A stretch of 64,000 nt of DNA from Pseudomonas sp. B33.4. GTDB taxonomy: Bacteria; Pseudomonadota; Gammaproteobacteria; Pseudomonadales; Pseudomonadaceae. Location: the NCBI RefSeq assembly GCF_034555375.1, contig NZ_CP140706.1, positions 1,231,001 to 1,295,000 on the forward strand. Reading direction: 5' to 3'. A model generated the notes under the pieces. The model saw only the letters and a program-made list of their open reading frames with translations. It did no database searches and was not told where the DNA came from. The position numbers were made by a program, and so were the translations under genes. Positions 7,866 to 17,506 of this stretch are shown here, piece by piece; position 1 is the stretch's first letter; each line of letters begins with the position of its first letter.

Positions 7866-10496
7866 ATGACCGATATTGATGCACGCTTGCGCGAAGACGT
7901 TCACCTGCTCGGAGAGCTGTTGGGCAATACGATTCGAGACCAGTACGGCGAGGCGTTTCTCGACAAGATCGAGCAGATTCGCAAGGGTGCCAAGGCCGAT
8001 CGGCGTGGCTCGATGGACGCCGAACTGAGCGCCAGCCTCAATCAATTGAGCGAAGACGAACTGCTGCCGGTGGCGCGGGCGTTCAACCAGTTTCTCAATC
8101 TGGCGAACATCGCCGAGCAGTATCAGTTGATTCATCGGCGCGAAGAGTCGCAGCCGGCGCCGTTCGAGTCCCGTGTGCTGCCGCAATTGCTCGCCCGTTT
8201 GCGCAACGAAGGTCACAGCGCTGAATCGCTGGCGCGGCAACTGGCGCGGCTGGAGATCGAACTGGTGTTGACCGCGCACCCGACCGAGGTGGCGCGGCGC
8301 ACGCTGATCCAGAAGTACGACGCGATCGCCGGGCAACTCGCTGCGCAGGATCATCGCGACCTGACCAGCGCCGAACGTGAACAGATTCAGAACACCCTGC
8401 AACGCCTGATCGCCGAAGCCTGGCACACCGAAGAAATCCGCCGCACGCGACCGACGCCGGTCGATGAAGCCAAGTGGGGTTTCGCGGTGATTGAACACTC
8501 GCTGTGGCAGGCGATTCCCAACCATATGCGCAAGGCCGACAAGGCTTTGCATGAAGCGACCGGCCTGCGTCTGCCCTTGGAAGCGGCACCGATTCGCTTC
8601 GCGTCGTGGATGGGCGGCGACCGCGACGGCAACCCCAACGTCACCGCTGCGGTGACCCGTGAAGTGTTGCTGCTGGCGCGCTGGATGGCCGCAGATCTGT
8701 ACTTGCGCGATGTCGATCACCTCGCCGCCGAACTGTCGATGCAGCAGGCCAGCGATGCGCTCAAGGCCAAGGCTGGCGACAGCGCTGAACCGTACCGTGC
8801 GGTGCTCAAGCAATTGCGCGAACGTCTGCGCGCGACGCGCAACTGGGCACACGCCGCGCTGACCGCACCGACGCCTGCGCCGGCCGATGTGCTGCACAAC
8901 AACCGCGATCTGCTCGATCCGCTGGAGCTATGTTTCAACTCGCTACACGAATGCGGCATGGGCGTGATCGCTGACGGCCCGTTGCTCGATTGCCTGCGCC
9001 GGGCGGTGACCTTCGGCCTGTTCCTCGTGCGCCTCGATGTGCGTCAGGACTCGTCGCGCCACAGTTCGGCAATGACCGAAATCACCGATTACCTCGGTCT
9101 TGGTCGCTATGAAGATTGGGACGAAGAACAGCGCATCGCGTTCCTCACCCGCGAGCTGAGCAACCGTCGGCCACTGCTGCCGGCGCATTTCAAACCGTCG
9201 GCCGACACCGCCGAAGTGCTTAACACCTGCAAGGAAATCGCCGCGGCACCGGGCGCTTCACTCGGCTCCTACGTGATCTCCATGGCTGGCGCCGCTTCCG
9301 ATGTGCTCGCCGTGCAACTGCTGCTCAAAGAGTCCGGCGTGCTGCGGCCGATGCGCGTGGTGCCGCTGTTCGAAACCCTCGCCGACCTCGACAACGCCGG
9401 GCCGGTGATGGAGCGGTTGTTGCTGCTTCCAGGTTATCGCGCACGGCTGCAAGGCCCGCAGGAAGTGATGATCGGCTACTCCGACTCGGCCAAGGACGCT
9501 GGCACCACGGCGGCGGCCTGGGCGCAATATCGTGCGCAGGAACGCTTGGTGGAAATTTGCCGCGAGCAACAAGTCGAACTGCTGCTGTTCCATGGTCGCG
9601 GCGGCACCGTGGGCCGTGGCGGTGGCCCGGCGCACGCGGCGATTCTGTCGCAGCCACCGGGGTCGGTGGCGGGGCGTTTCCGCACCACCGAGCAAGGAGA
9701 AATGATTCGCTTCAAATTCGGCTTGCCGGACATCGCCGAGCAAAATCTCAATCTCTATCTGGCAGCTGTGCTTGAAGCGACATTGCTGCCACCACCGCCG
9801 CCAACCCCGGAATGGCGCCATCTGATGGATGAATTGGCGGCTGACGGTGTCAGTGCTTATCGCCAGGTGGTGCGGGAAAACCCGCAATTCGTAGAGTACT
9901 TCCGCCAGTCCACACCCGAACAGGAATTGGGCCGTTTGCCGCTCGGTAGTCGCCCGGCCAAACGTCGCGCGGGCGGCATCGAAAGCCTGCGGGCGATCCC
10001 GTGGATCTTCGGCTGGACGCAAACACGGTTGATGCTGCCGGCGTGGCTCGGCTGGGAGTCGGCGCTGAGCAAAGCACTGGAACGCGGTGAAGGCGAACTG
10101 CTCGGGCAGATGCGCGAGCAATGGCCGTTCTTCCGCACCCGTATCGACATGCTGGAAATGGTCCTGGCCAAGGCTGATGCGGACATCGCACTGTCCTACG
10201 ATCAGCGTCTGGTGGAGCCGGACTTGCTGCCGTTGGGCGCGCAGTTACGCGACCTATTGTCGCAGGCGTGCACGGTGGTGCTTGGCCTGACTGGCCAGTC
10301 GCAGCTGCTGGCACATAGCCCGGACACCCTTGAATTCATCCGCTTGCGCAACACCTACCTCGACCCGCTGCATCTGTTGCAGGCCGAACTGCTGGCCCGC
10401 TCGCGGCAGCAGGATGTCGAGCAGGGCAGCCCGGTGGAACAGGCGTTGCTGGTGTCTGTGGCGGGGATTGCCGCCGGTTTGCGAAATACCGGCTAA
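7866..10496 (+). CDS. ppc: Phosphoenolpyruvate carboxylase
   Basis: Carboxylates phosphoenolpyruvate to oxaloacetate, replenishing the TCA cycle. The 876-residue length is normal for bacterial PEPC. Catalytic motifs are intact: VLTAHPTEV with the active His near residue 138, [10 protein letters not shown] near 252, [10 protein letters not shown] near 540, the glycine loop [14 protein letters not shown] near 575, and the C-terminal NTG. The ATG at 7866 has GGGGA 7 bases upstream; an in-frame TTG two codons earlier is less likely. Cytoplasmic and monocistronic in appearance, with a long gap and a hairpin before adk. Confidence 0.98.
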   Translation: MTDIDARLREDVHLLGELLGNTIRDQYGEAFLDKIEQIRKGAKADRRGSMDAELSASLNQLSEDELLPVARAFNQFLNLANIAEQYQLIHRREESQPAPFESRVLPQLLARLRNEGHSAESLARQLARLEIELVLTAHPTEVARRTLIQKYDAIAGQLAAQDHRDLTSAEREQIQNTLQRLIAEAWHTEEIRRTRPTPVDEAKWGFAVIEHSLWQAIPNHMRKADKALHEATGLRLPLEAAPIRFASWMGGDRDGNPNVTAAVTREVLLLARWMAADLYLRDVDHLAAELSMQQASDALKAKAGDSAEPYRAVLKQLRERLRATRNWAHAALTAPTPAPADVLHNNRDLLDPLELCFNSLHECGMGVIADGPLLDCLRRAVTFGLFLVRLDVRQDSSRHSSAMTEITDYLGLGRYEDWDEEQRIAFLTRELSNRRPLLPAHFKPSADTAEVLNTCKEIAAAPGASLGSYVISMAGAASDVLAVQLLLKESGVLRPMRVVPLFETLADLDNAGPVMERLLLLPGYRARLQGPQEVMIGYSDSAKDAGTTAAAWAQYRAQERLVEICREQQVELLLFHGRGGTVGRGGGPAHAAILSQPPGSVAGRFRTTEQGEMIRFKFGLPDIAEQNLNLYLAAVLEATLLPPPPPTPEWRHLMDELAADGVSAYRQVVRENPQFVEYFRQSTPEQELGRLPLGSRPAKRRAGGIESLRAIPWIFGWTQTRLMLPAWLGWESALSKALERGEGELLGQMREQWPFFRTRIDMLEMVLAKADADIALSYDQRLVEPDLLPLGAQLRDLLSQACTVVLGLTGQSQLLAHSPDTLEFIRLRNTYLDPLHLLQAELLARSRQQDVEQGSPVEQALLVSVAGIAAGLRNTG

Positions 10497-11447
<951 letters not shown>

Positions 11448-11471
11448 AAAGTCTGATCGGCTGCATCATCC

Positions 11472-11500
11472 ACGGCCCGCTTGCGGGCCGTAGTTGTTTA
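11472..11500 (+). terminator. Hairpin after adk
   Basis: ACGGCCCGC pairs with GCGGGCCGT over a 2-base loop (11472-11491) and is followed by AGTTGTTTA. The T tract is poor, so termination may be partial and tsaB may be read through. Confidence 0.6.
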
Positions 11501-11540
11501 TACTGACGCACTTTTCCCCACCCCTGTTTTGGAAACATCG

Positions 11541-12215
11541 ATGAGTACCTTGCTGGCCCTGGACACCGCGACTGAAGCTTGCTCCGTTGCCTTGCTGCAT
11601 GACGGCAAGGTCACGAGCCATTACGAGGTGATCCCGCGCCTGCACGCGCAGAAGCTGCTGCCGATGATCCAGCAACTACTGGCCGATGCCGGCACCACGT
11701 TGCAAGCGGTCGATGCGATTGCCTTCGGTCGCGGACCGGGCGCGTTTACCGGCGTGCGGATTGCCATTGGTGTGGTGCAGGGGCTGGCGTTCGCGCTGGA
11801 TCGTCCAGTGCTGCCGGTGTCCAACCTGGCGGTGCTGGCGCAGCGTGCGTTGCGTGAGCACGGTGTCGGCCAGGTCGCGGCGGCCATTGATGCGCGGATG
11901 GATGAAGTGTACTGGGGCTGCTACCGAGAGACGGCAGGGGAGATGCGTCTTGTTGGTGCCGAAGCGGTACTGCCCCCGGAAGTCGCGACGCTGCCGGCCG
12001 ATGCCAGTGGCGACTGGTTCGGTGCCGGCACCGGTTGGGGTTATGCCGAGCGCATCGCCGTAAATCTGAAGGGCTCCGACGCCGGCATGCTGCCCCACGC
12101 CGAAGACCTGCTGGCCCTGGCGCGCTTCGCCTGGGAGCGCGGCGAGTCGATCCCGGCGGACGACGCACAACCGGTTTACCTGCGCGACAAAGTCGCCACG
12201 CCCAAGGCTCGCTGA
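11541..12215 (+). CDS. tsaB: tRNA threonylcarbamoyladenosine biosynthesis protein TsaB
   Basis: A 224-residue ASKHA-fold protein that scaffolds TsaD and TsaE in making t6A at position 37 of ANN-decoding tRNAs. It starts MSTLLALDTATEACSVAL, matching the first beta-hairpin of the family, and contains FGRGPGAFTGVRIAIGVVQG. It lacks the metal-binding His pair of TsaD, as expected for TsaB. The start at 11541 has GGAAA upstream; the frame continues 20 codons further but without family similarity. TcdA, which cyclises t6A, is encoded at 33709-34521. Confidence 0.95.
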   Translation: MSTLLALDTATEACSVALLHDGKVTSHYEVIPRLHAQKLLPMIQQLLADAGTTLQAVDAIAFGRGPGAFTGVRIAIGVVQGLAFALDRPVLPVSNLAVLAQRALREHGVGQVAAAIDARMDEVYWGCYRETAGEMRLVGAEAVLPPEVATLPADASGDWFGAGTGWGYAERIAVNLKGSDAGMLPHAEDLLALARFAWERGESIPADDAQPVYLRDKVATPKAR

Positions 12216-12222
12216 GCCTTTA

Positions 12223-12298
12223 AAAGATCGCAGCCTTCGGCAGCTCCTACAGAGATTGCATTCCAACTGTAGGAGCTGCCGAAGGCTGCGATCTTTTG
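12223..12298. repeat. Inverted repeat pair, GCCGAAGGCTGCGATC family
   Basis: The same family as 1823-1905 with arms in the opposite order: AAAGATCGCAGCCTTCGGCA and its complement are separated by about 17 bases. It lies just after tsaB and could act as a 3' stabiliser or terminator. Confidence 0.85.
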
Positions 12299-12436
12299 AT
12301 CTACTGTCGCCAATCGTCAGTTTGTAACCCCTCGCTTTAAACCTTTTGCGCTTTATGTGTTCTAGTTATCACTCGGCGGTTTGCTAAGTCGGTCAAGTGC
12401 CGCTAAATTGCCATCATCGATACCGAGCATGAAATT

Positions 12437-12748
12437 ATGCGTATAGACGGCCTTTCCTCTCAGTCCTACCCCATCAAGCGCAAGCCTCGCAAAGGCAATG
12501 TGGCGCTGGATGAATCCGTCGACGATATCGACGGCGAGCTGGAGTTTCCGACCGAAGAGCAAATGGCTGCACGCGCTGCTGCCAAAGCCGCCGCGCAACG
12601 CCTGAGCAATCTGCCTGCCCGTCAACAAGACATGATTTACCACCGTGCGATGAAAAAAAGCGTAGCCATGGCCCTGGCCAGCTACCTGAGCACTGCCGGT
12701 TTTGTCGATTGGGATGCAGACGTGCTGGGCCTCGATCTGTACATCTGA
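12437..12748 (+). CDS. Conserved hypothetical small protein
   Basis: A 103-residue cytoplasmic protein. The N-terminus is basic and disordered (SYPIKRKPRKGN). The middle is acidic and Ala-rich (EEQMAARAAAKAAAQRL), and the C-terminal half is helical (MIYHRAMKKSVAMALASYLS), ending in the aromatic/acidic DWDADVLGLDLYI. There is no recognised domain. It overlaps the DUF72 gene by one base (TGATG), so the pair is translationally coupled. The ribosome site is weak (GAG near 12425). Confidence 0.75.
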   Translation: MRIDGLSSQSYPIKRKPRKGNVALDESVDDIDGELEFPTEEQMAARAAAKAAAQRLSNLPARQQDMIYHRAMKKSVAMALASYLSTAGFVDWDADVLGLDLYI

Positions 12749-13608
12749 TGGATCTGCCTTACTACCTCGGTTGCCCGTCCTGGAGCGAAAACGCCTGGCG
12801 CGAGTATCTGTACCCGGTAGACGCCAAAACCTCCGATTTCCTCGGTCTCTATTCGCAAGTGTTCAATGCCGTTGAAGGCAACACGACCTTCTACGCCAGC
12901 CCTTCGCCCGCCACCGTGCAGCGTTGGGCCGAGGTGATGCCCGAACACTTTCGCTTCACCGCCAAATTCCCCGGCGACATCAGCCACAGCGGCGACCTGC
13001 GCGAGCAGCTGACCGCAGCCGAAACCTTTCTGCAATTACTCAAGCCACTCGGCCAGCGTGTCTCGCCGTTGTGGCTGCAATTGTCGAAAAGCTTCACACC
13101 GCAGCGGCTGCCGGAACTGGCGGCGTTCATTGATGCGCTGGACTGTCCGTTGGCGGTCGAAGTGCGGCATGAGCAGTTCTTCGCCAAGGGCGAGAGCGAA
13201 CGCCTGCTGAATCGCTTGTTGCTCGACCGTGGTGTCGAGCGCATTTGCCTTGATCCACGTGCGCTGTTCAGCTGCCTGTCGACCGAATCTTCGGTCATCC
13301 ACGCGCAATCGAAAAAGCCGCGAGTGCCGACGCGTCCGGCGGCGTTCACGCAATTCCCGCAAGTGCGCTTCATTGGCCATCCCGAACTTGAGGCCAACGA
13401 CACGTTCCTCGTGCCGTGGGTGGCGAAAATCGCCGACTGGATCGAAGAGGGCCGCGCGCCGTACATCTTCCTGCACACCGCCGACAACCTGTTGGCGGCG
13501 AAACTGGCGCAACGTTTTCACGCACAATTGATGCAACGTTTGCCTGGCCTGCCAGCGCTGCCTGAGCTATACAGAGAACCCGCCGCCGAGCAGCTTGACC
13601 TGCTCTGA
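12748..13608 (+). CDS. DUF72 (YecE-like) protein
   Basis: A 286-residue TIM-barrel-type protein of the DUF72 family. Family signatures are the opening YYLGCPSWSENAWREYLYP, the EGNTTFYASPSPATVQRWAE block, FRFTAKFPGDISH, and AVEVRHEQFF. The biochemical function is not established for the family. The start overlaps the preceding stop (TGATG), which fixes it. It forms a coupled pair with the small hypothetical gene upstream; the PEP-mutase-like gene follows 31 bases later and may be in the same transcript. Confidence 0.9.
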   Translation: MDLPYYLGCPSWSENAWREYLYPVDAKTSDFLGLYSQVFNAVEGNTTFYASPSPATVQRWAEVMPEHFRFTAKFPGDISHSGDLREQLTAAETFLQLLKPLGQRVSPLWLQLSKSFTPQRLPELAAFIDALDCPLAVEVRHEQFFAKGESERLLNRLLLDRGVERICLDPRALFSCLSTESSVIHAQSKKPRVPTRPAAFTQFPQVRFIGHPELEANDTFLVPWVAKIADWIEEGRAPYIFLHTADNLLAAKLAQRFHAQLMQRLPGLPALPELYREPAAEQLDLL

Positions 13609-13639
13609 GGCGGAATTTTTCCTGCCCGGGAGCCTGCCG

Positions 13640-14476
13640 ATGGACGCCTCAGCCCTTCAAGAACAAACCCGTAAGGCCCACGCCTTCAAAGCCCTGCATG
13701 AACGTTCGGGGATTTTCGTCATTCCCAATCCGTGGGACGCCGGATCGGCAAAAATGCTCGCGAGTCTCGGCTATCAGGCCTTGGCGACCACCAGCGCTGG
13801 CTATGCGTTTTCCCAGGGCAAGGCTGACGGTGCGTTGAGCCTTGATGAGACACTGGCCAATGTCCGCGCGATTGTTGCCGCGACGGATCTGCCAGTGGCG
13901 GTGGATCTGGAAAACGGTTTTGCCGATGATCCGGCCGAGGCCGCAAAAAGCCTGATTCGTGCAGCAGAGGCGGGTGCGGTTGGTGGTTCGATCGAAGACG
14001 CGACGGGCCGCCCGGATGCGCCGATTTATTGCTTCGAACATGCCGTGGCCCGAATCGAAGCGGCCGTCGCGGCGGTGCGCACGCTGCCATTTCCCTTCAT
14101 CCTGACTGCCCGCGCGGAAAATTATCTGCACGGCAATCCCGACATCAACGACACCATCCGCCGCTTGCAGGCCTTCGCCGAGGCCGGCGCAGACGTGTTG
14201 TACGCGCCTGGTTTGCGCAACGCCGAAGAAGTACTGGCAGTGGTGCGCGCGGTGGCGCCGAAACCGGTCAATGTGCTGATGTCCGGTGGTTTGAAACTGA
14301 CTGTGCAGGAACTTCAAGAAATGGGCGTGCGCCGCATCAGCACCGGTTCGGCACTGGCATTGGCGGCTTTCGGCGAATTTTTCCGCGCCGCTGAAGAGAT
14401 CCAGCAATCCGGCACCTTCGGCTTTACTTCGCAGTCGATGCCGTACGCCAGGGCCAATCAGTTCTTCAAAGGCTGA
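13640..14476 (+). CDS. Isocitrate lyase/PEP mutase family enzyme
   Basis: A 278-residue TIM-barrel enzyme of the ICL/PEP-mutase superfamily, whose members make or break C-C or P-C bonds next to a carboxylate. It carries FVIPNPWDAGSAKMLASLGY near the start, the metal-binding VAVDLENGFADDP region, SIEDATG, and ILTARAENYL. The isocitrate-lyase catalytic KKCGH motif is absent, so it is not AceA. Candidate activities are carboxyphosphonoenolpyruvate-mutase-like, oxaloacetate decarboxylase or methylisocitrate-lyase-like; the substrate cannot be told from sequence. GGGAG lies 8 bases before the ATG. Confidence 0.88.
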   Translation: MDASALQEQTRKAHAFKALHERSGIFVIPNPWDAGSAKMLASLGYQALATTSAGYAFSQGKADGALSLDETLANVRAIVAATDLPVAVDLENGFADDPAEAAKSLIRAAEAGAVGGSIEDATGRPDAPIYCFEHAVARIEAAVAAVRTLPFPFILTARAENYLHGNPDINDTIRRLQAFAEAGADVLYAPGLRNAEEVLAVVRAVAPKPVNVLMSGGLKLTVQELQEMGVRRISTGSALALAAFGEFFRAAEEIQQSGTFGFTSQSMPYARANQFFKG

Positions 14477-14478
14477 GC

Positions 14479-15171
14479 ATGGGGCGATGGATTGCACTCA
14501 CCGTGCTGCTGATCACCGGCGGCGGCTCGATCAGTGTCTGGCGCGGTTGGCTTGAAGTCCCGCCGCAGTGGAATCCGTGGGCACCGCTGGACGTGCAAGC
14601 CGCGCCTAACTGGCTGACCGGTTACAAGCTGATGCGCTTGCGCAGTGATCCTGAACTCTGCGCCCAGGCGTTAAGCAGCTCCAAACTGCGCGTCACACGT
14701 CAATCCGACAGCCCTGACGCCAAATGTCCGCTGATCGGTGCCCTGCGTGTGCAAGGCGGTGAGGTGGCGTTGAGCAGCAGTTTCCTCGCCAGTTGTCCGC
14801 TGGCGGTGGCCTACGCGATGTTCGAGCACCATTCGCTGCAGCCCGCCGCTCAGTCTGTGTACGGCCAGAAGGTCGCACGCCTCGATCACCTCGGCAGCTT
14901 CGCTTGTCGCAATGTCTACAACCGCGAGAGCGGAGCGCTCAGCCGTCATGCCAGTGCCGATGCGCTGGACATTGCCGGGTTTCGTCTGGCCGACGGCCGT
15001 AGCATCAGTGTGCTCAAGGATTGGCCCAAGCAAAATCAGGACGCGCAGTTTCTCCGTCAGGTGCGCGATGGCGCCTGCGAGGCGTTCAGTGTGGTGTTGA
15101 GTCCGGATTACAACGCCGCCCACCGCAATCATTTTCATGTCGATGTCGGGCGTTGGAGCGTGTGTCGCTGA
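14479..15171 (+). CDS. Extensin-like C-terminal domain protein
   Basis: A 230-residue protein with an N-terminal hydrophobic anchor (residues 5-20) and the bacterial extensin-like domain (PF06904), related to LAS-type D-Ala-D-Ala metallopeptidases. Metal-site signatures are SRHASADALDIAGF and, near the C-terminus, HRNHFHVDVG. Four or more Cys residues suggest disulfides in the periplasm. A role in peptidoglycan or cell-wall turnover is an inference from fold. It starts 2 bases after the preceding stop, so it is co-transcribed with the PEP-mutase-like gene, and it converges on the gene to its right. Confidence 0.86.
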   Translation: MGRWIALTVLLITGGGSISVWRGWLEVPPQWNPWAPLDVQAAPNWLTGYKLMRLRSDPELCAQALSSSKLRVTRQSDSPDAKCPLIGALRVQGGEVALSSSFLASCPLAVAYAMFEHHSLQPAAQSVYGQKVARLDHLGSFACRNVYNRESGALSRHASADALDIAGFRLADGRSISVLKDWPKQNQDAQFLRQVRDGACEAFSVVLSPDYNAAHRNHFHVDVGRWSVCR

Positions 15172-15174
15172 GGG

Positions 15175-15795
15175 TTACGCGGCGAGGCGCAGGTTCTGCA
15201 GAACGATCGGGCGGGCCCAGCCGTTATCGAAGTCCAGCGCCTTCTGTTGCTCGACGATTTCTTCCGGCGGGAACGGCGGGTAGGGCTTTTGCAGCAGGTC
15301 AAGGTCGAACTCGGCAATCGGCAGGTACAGCGGCTTCTTCTGCGGCGCCGGGCCCGGCTCTGGAACGGGTTGACCATTGTTGATCACCACCGGACGCACC
15401 CAGCTGCTGTCGAAATCCTGTTGCTCTTGCTGAGCTTTCAGTTCTTCTGGCGGGAACGGCGGGAAGGGTTTGTCCAGCAAGTCCATTTCGAATTCGGCGA
15501 TCGGCAGGAACAGCGGTTCCGGCGGACGCACCTCGGTTTCCACCACATCACACTCGCGCTGGCTGACGATGTGCGCGTGCAGCTCGCTGCCGATGGTCGG
15601 CTCTTCCGGGCTGCTCAGGTCAACCGGCGGAAACGTGCCGCAGGCAGGCACCACTTCACTCGTCTGTTCGGCCAGCGCCTGGGCAAAGAAATCCTGCCAC
15701 AGATGACTGACGCCGCTCAGTGCTTGAGTGTTGTGACGGCTAAAGTCGCCATGGGGCGAGATGTAGCCAATCGATGTGGGAAGAATGCCTGACAT
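15175..15795 (-). CDS. Hypothetical protein with internal Pro-rich duplication
   Basis: A 206-residue protein without signal or membrane segment. Its C-terminal half is two copies of a roughly 55-residue unit (about residues 92-145 and 150-203). Each contains LPIAEF, an acidic DLL, the motif KPxPPFPPEE, a Q-rich stretch, and a closing D(S/N)xWxRPxV. The N-terminal part has scattered Cys and His residues. I do not recognise a family. The PPFPPEE repeats look like short linear binding motifs. It converges with the extensin-like gene (3-base gap) and diverges from rsmJ. Confidence 0.78.
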   Translation of the reverse strand: MSGILPTSIGYISPHGDFSRHNTQALSGVSHLWQDFFAQALAEQTSEVVPACGTFPPVDLSSPEEPTIGSELHAHIVSQRECDVVETEVRPPEPLFLPIAEFEMDLLDKPFPPFPPEELKAQQEQQDFDSSWVRPVVINNGQPVPEPGPAPQKKPLYLPIAEFDLDLLQKPYPPFPPEEIVEQQKALDFDNGWARPIVLQNLRLAA

Positions 15796-15887
15796 TTTTT
15801 TCGGTTGACGCTCAGCTCTGGCAAAATGCGCGTTGAATGAGTTATCGGCGGTTTTTGCCGCTCCTTGAATTTTTGAGCGTGTTTTCC

Positions 15888-16670
15888 ATGATTGAGCAAC
15901 CCGCGGCCTGCCGCATCCATGTCGAAGCCCTCGGCGCGACGTTTGAAGCGCCAGCGCAGCAGTGGGCCGAGCGTCTGGGCCTGCCGCTTGAAGTGGCGGA
16001 CGGCGAGTTTGCCTTGCAGGTCGGCGAGCAGGGTTTGCAGCTGCAACAGCTTGGCCCGGACGCACCGGGGCCGGTGCGCGTTGACTTCGTTGAGGGCGGC
16101 GCGGCGCATCGTCGCCTATACGGCGGCGGCAGCGGGCAGATGATCGCCAAGGCTGTCGGTATCGCCCAAGGTGTGCGCCCGCGGGTGCTGGATGCCACGG
16201 CGGGGCTGGGCAAGGATGCGTTCGTGCTGGCCAGTCTCGGTTGCGAAATGAGCCTGATCGAGCGCCAGCCGCTGATTGGCGCTTTGCTGGAGGATGGTCT
16301 GGCGCGCGCGGCGGAAGATTTCGATGTGGCGCCGATCGTGGCGCGGATGAAGTTGCTCAAGGGCAACTCCATTGAAGTCATGCAGAACTGGGAAGGTGAG
16401 CCGCCGCAGGTGATTTATCTCGATCCGATGTTTCCCCATCGCGAGAAGACCGCGCTGGTGAAAAAGGAAATGCGCCTGTTCCGGCCGCTGGTGGGCGATG
16501 ATCCGGATGCGCCGGCGCTGTTGCAGGCTGCGCTGGCGTTGGCGACGCACCGGGTGGTGGTCAAGCGCCCTCGCAAGGCGCCGTGCATTGAGGGGCCGAA
16601 GCCGAGTCATGCGCTGGATGGCAAATCGAGCCGCTATGACATCTACCCGAAGAAAGCGCTAAAACCCTAA
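15888..16670 (+). CDS. rsmJ: 16S rRNA (guanine-1516-N2)-methyltransferase
   Basis: An SAM-dependent methyltransferase acting on 16S rRNA G1516, 260 residues from the start used here. The SAM motif is [18 protein letters not shown], the catalytic region is [11 protein letters not shown] (a DPMF variant of the DPPY-type motif), and the C-terminus is [10 protein letters not shown]...KSSRYDIY, all typical of the YhiQ/RsmJ family. An in-frame ATG 51 bases upstream would add a hydrophobic 17-residue extension not typical of the family, so I prefer 15888, though neither has a strong ribosome site. Confidence 0.93.
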   Translation: MIEQPAACRIHVEALGATFEAPAQQWAERLGLPLEVADGEFALQVGEQGLQLQQLGPDAPGPVRVDFVEGGAAHRRLYGGGSGQMIAKAVGIAQGVRPRVLDATAGLGKDAFVLASLGCEMSLIERQPLIGALLEDGLARAAEDFDVAPIVARMKLLKGNSIEVMQNWEGEPPQVIYLDPMFPHREKTALVKKEMRLFRPLVGDDPDAPALLQAALALATHRVVVKRPRKAPCIEGPKPSHALDGKSSRYDIYPKKALKP

Positions 16671-16686
16671 GACCGAGTCGCTGCTA

Positions 16687-16755
16687 TTCGCGAGCAGGCT
16701 CGCTCCCACCTTGGAATGCATTTCAACTGTGGGAGCGAGCCTGCTCGCGAAGGCG
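16687..16755. repeat. Short inverted REP pair
   Basis: TTCGCGAGCAGGCTCGCTCC and its inverse are separated by only about 20 bases. It lies between the convergent 3' ends of rsmJ and mexL. The interior is much shorter than in the 90-bp members. Confidence 0.9.
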
Positions 16756-16776
16756 TCCGCTCAGGCACCTTAAAAG

Positions 16777-17412
16777 TCAGGGCCTGTAAGCACGCATAAA
16801 CAACGCTACAACTTCCTGCACATGGCTTTCCGCTGCCTCTTCAGTCAACGGCTCCCCACAGCCATACAACAAACGAAAATTCCCCGCACCCTTGATCAGG
16901 CAAAAGAAATGCTCGGCGGCATTGCGTGGCAGATCAATGCTCAGCGCGCCCGTTTCGTGGATGCGCGTCAACAGCCGCTCCATGCCTTGCACCATGCGCT
17001 GCGGGCCGGCCTCGAAGAAGATCAGCGACAAGTTCGGATCCTGACTGCCGAGGGCCATGATCAATCGGTGCAGATTCACCGATTCATCGCTGTTGATCAG
17101 GTGGTGAAAGCCTCGCGCAATGTTCAGCAACACATTTTCCACGGCGATGCCTTCGGGCAATTCGAAGAACAACGGTGGTAGTTGCTCCTCGCATTTGGCC
17201 ACCACGGCGGCGGAGAACAGCGTCTCCTTGTCGTTGAAATGGCTGTAGACCGTCAGCTTAGACACGCCAGCCTCGCTGGCGACCGCGTCCATGCTGGTGT
17301 TGGCATAGCCATGACTCAGAAACAGAATTTTCGCCGCGTCGAGGATCGCCTGGCGCTTGGCCAGATCCTTGGGGCGGCCCGGGCCGTTTGGAGCTGAAGG
17401 ATTGTTCGACAT
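16777..17412 (-). CDS. mexL: TetR-type repressor MexL of the MexJK efflux operon
   Basis: A 211-residue TetR protein. The helix-turn-helix lies at about residues 20-65 (RQAILDAAKILFLSHGYANT, then AVASEAGVSKLTVYSHFNDKE), with a ligand-binding domain after it that resembles the AefR/TetR_C family. It is divergent from and adjacent to a membrane-fusion protein and an RND pump in the same order as mexL-mexJ-mexK of P. aeruginosa (PA3678-PA3676), where MexL represses mexJK and itself. Assignment is by context plus family. A dyad at 17425-17469 in the gap is the likely operator. Confidence 0.88.
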   Translation of the reverse strand: MSNNPSAPNGPGRPKDLAKRQAILDAAKILFLSHGYANTSMDAVASEAGVSKLTVYSHFNDKETLFSAAVVAKCEEQLPPLFFELPEGIAVENVLLNIARGFHHLINSDESVNLHRLIMALGSQDPNLSLIFFEAGPQRMVQGMERLLTRIHETGALSIDLPRNAAEHFFCLIKGAGNFRLLYGCGEPLTEEAAESHVQEVVALFMRAYRP

Positions 17413-17424
17413 TCTTCGCTTTTA

Positions 17425-17469
17425 ATACTGGACTGGTGAGTTTGCTATTAATAACATACCCGCCAGTAT
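17425..17469. promoter_or_regulatory. Putative MexL operator in the mexL-mexJ divergent gap
   Basis: ATACTGG (17425-17431) and CCAGTAT (17463-17469) form an inverted repeat centred near 17447. A second pair, GGTnnGTT (17435-17442) and AACnnACC (17453-17460), shares almost the same centre, with TATTAATA in the middle. Symmetry over the overlapping divergent promoters fits a TetR-type operator. Confidence 0.65.
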
Positions 17470-17506
17470 AATTATTCCAAGCACCATTAGCGAAAGGTCC
17501 GTCACC

